The notes below the pieces were generated by a model that saw only the letters and a list, made by a program, of their open reading frames with translations, was not told where the DNA came from and ran no database searches. From CAYIHX01 sp964363305 (GTDB lineage: Bacteria; Bdellovibrionota; UBA1018), in assembly GCA_964363305.1 (NCBI GenBank), contig CAYIHX010000072.1, positions 1 to 13,182 on the forward strand: a stretch of 13,182 nt of DNA. Reading direction: 5' to 3'. The position numbers and the translations under genes are program-made. This document shows, one piece after another, positions 12,664 through 13,182 of the stretch. Within the stretch, counting starts at the first letter, position 1, and each line of letters opens with the position of its first letter.

Positions 12664-13182
12664 CTCAGGCGACGGCCCCCGTCATCCTCGTGGTCGATGA
12701 CGACACGGATTTAAGAGACGCGATCGGCTTTGATTTCCGACGTCGCGGATTCACTGTTCTGCTGGCGGGGGATGGTATCGAGGCGTATGAATTATTGTCC
12801 TCGCGGCATGTCGATGTCGTTCTGACTGATATTCGAATGCCTCGAAGCACCGGGATCGAGCTTCTCGATAGAATTCGCGCCTCGAAGATGCGGATTCCCG
12901 TCGTGATCTTCATTACCGGCGAAGGAGATCTGACTCAGGAAGAGGCTTATCAGAAAGGTGCCTGCGCTATTTTGAGCAAGCCCTTCGATCGCCAGGAGCT
13001 GTTTCAGTGCGTGACGAGGGCCATGCTCTCGATTTCTGATCGCCTCTCGGCGGGCGCTGTGCCTTCGCCGGAACTGCCATTTTTCGAGCTTTCGGTTGCG
13101 TCGACTCAAGTGAGGTGGGGATGCGGGGGGGTGTGCGTGGAATGCCCCTCGAGCTGCTTATCGAAGGAGGGGGGGCGCTATC
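12660..13182 (+). CDS. Response regulator, receiver + PilZ-like, cut by window end
   Basis: The ATG at 12660 overlaps the previous stop as ATGA and the frame stays open to the window end (174 codons seen). The receiver has Asp13/Asp14, phosphoacceptor Asp57 in TDIRMP, Thr86 and Lys107 in SKPF: exactly the positions in the regulator at 319, with no gaps through residue 109. In residues 79-109, 20 of 31 are identical to that paralogue. After the receiver, about 35 residues follow before GCGGVCVEC, which can be laid on GRGGMFLEF of the 319 gene, so a PilZ-like output is probable. This part is unusually Cys-rich and contains two runs of seven G (13125-13131, 13169-13175), so a frameshift, real or from sequencing, cannot be excluded. 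Confidence 0.85.
   Translation, partial: MTQATAPVILVVDDDTDLRDAIGFDFRRRGFTVLLAGDGIEAYELLSSRHVDVVLTDIRMPRSTGIELLDRIRASKMRIPVVIFITGEGDLTQEEAYQKGACAILSKPFDRQELFQCVTRAMLSISDRLSAGAVPSPELPFFELSVASTQVRWGCGGVCVECPSSCLSKEGGRY

Overview
The window is a compact, mostly protein-coding stretch of a Gram-negative bacterial chromosome. GC looks moderately high by eye; it was not counted. The gene content points to a Bdellovibrionota- or Myxococcota-like lineage (former Deltaproteobacteria). The pointers are a receiver-PilZ regulator of the type expanded in myxobacteria, an HD-GYP-like regulator with an unusual middle region, a lipoprotein, a signal-peptide-bearing fragment that looks like an outer-membrane protein, and many ATGA-coupled signalling genes. 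The lineage is an inference from style and recollection, not from a search.

Left signalling block (1-2762, + strand): the window opens in a 27-bp tandem repeat at the 3' end of something upstream. It continues with a 70-residue protein that is little more than a histidine-kinase H-box hairpin. ATGA-coupled to it is a receiver-PilZ response regulator, and GTGA-coupled to that is a membrane PAS histidine kinase. Middle-left block (2732-4878, - strand): a minimal DEAD-box RNA helicase overlaps the kinase tail by 31 bp. Upstream of it on the same strand lie a REP-like palindrome, a small lipoprotein and a 'host attachment' family protein. The 4879-5389 stretch holds a long two-hairpin element that would fold best as + strand RNA, then the decayed 5' part of a secreted or outer-membrane protein gene. 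An isoprenylcysteine-methyltransferase-like membrane protein follows on the - strand, with a ten-base C tract in its early codons.

Metabolic block (6092-10989, + strand): E1 alpha and E1 beta of a 2-oxoacid dehydrogenase with no E2 or E3 beside them; a single-domain globin with a helical tail immediately followed by a rubredoxin; and arginyl-tRNA synthetase.

Right signalling block (11051-13182, + strand) repeats the left layout. A second mini H-box protein is ATGA-coupled to a receiver/HD-GYP-like regulator, which is ATGA-coupled to another receiver protein cut by the window end. That last receiver is a gap-free paralogue of the receiver-PilZ protein at the left.

The most interesting candidate system is this duplicated module: a standalone dimerisation/histidine-phosphotransfer-like mini-protein lacking any ATPase domain, translationally coupled to receiver proteins with degenerate c-di-GMP-type outputs. 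In the left block the mini-protein shares part of its H-box with the histidine kinase two genes downstream, which suggests phosphotransfer, phosphatase or decoy action on the same regulator. Secondary candidates are the globin-rubredoxin pair, the structured intergenic RNA element, and homopolymer tracts placed where slippage would switch genes off.
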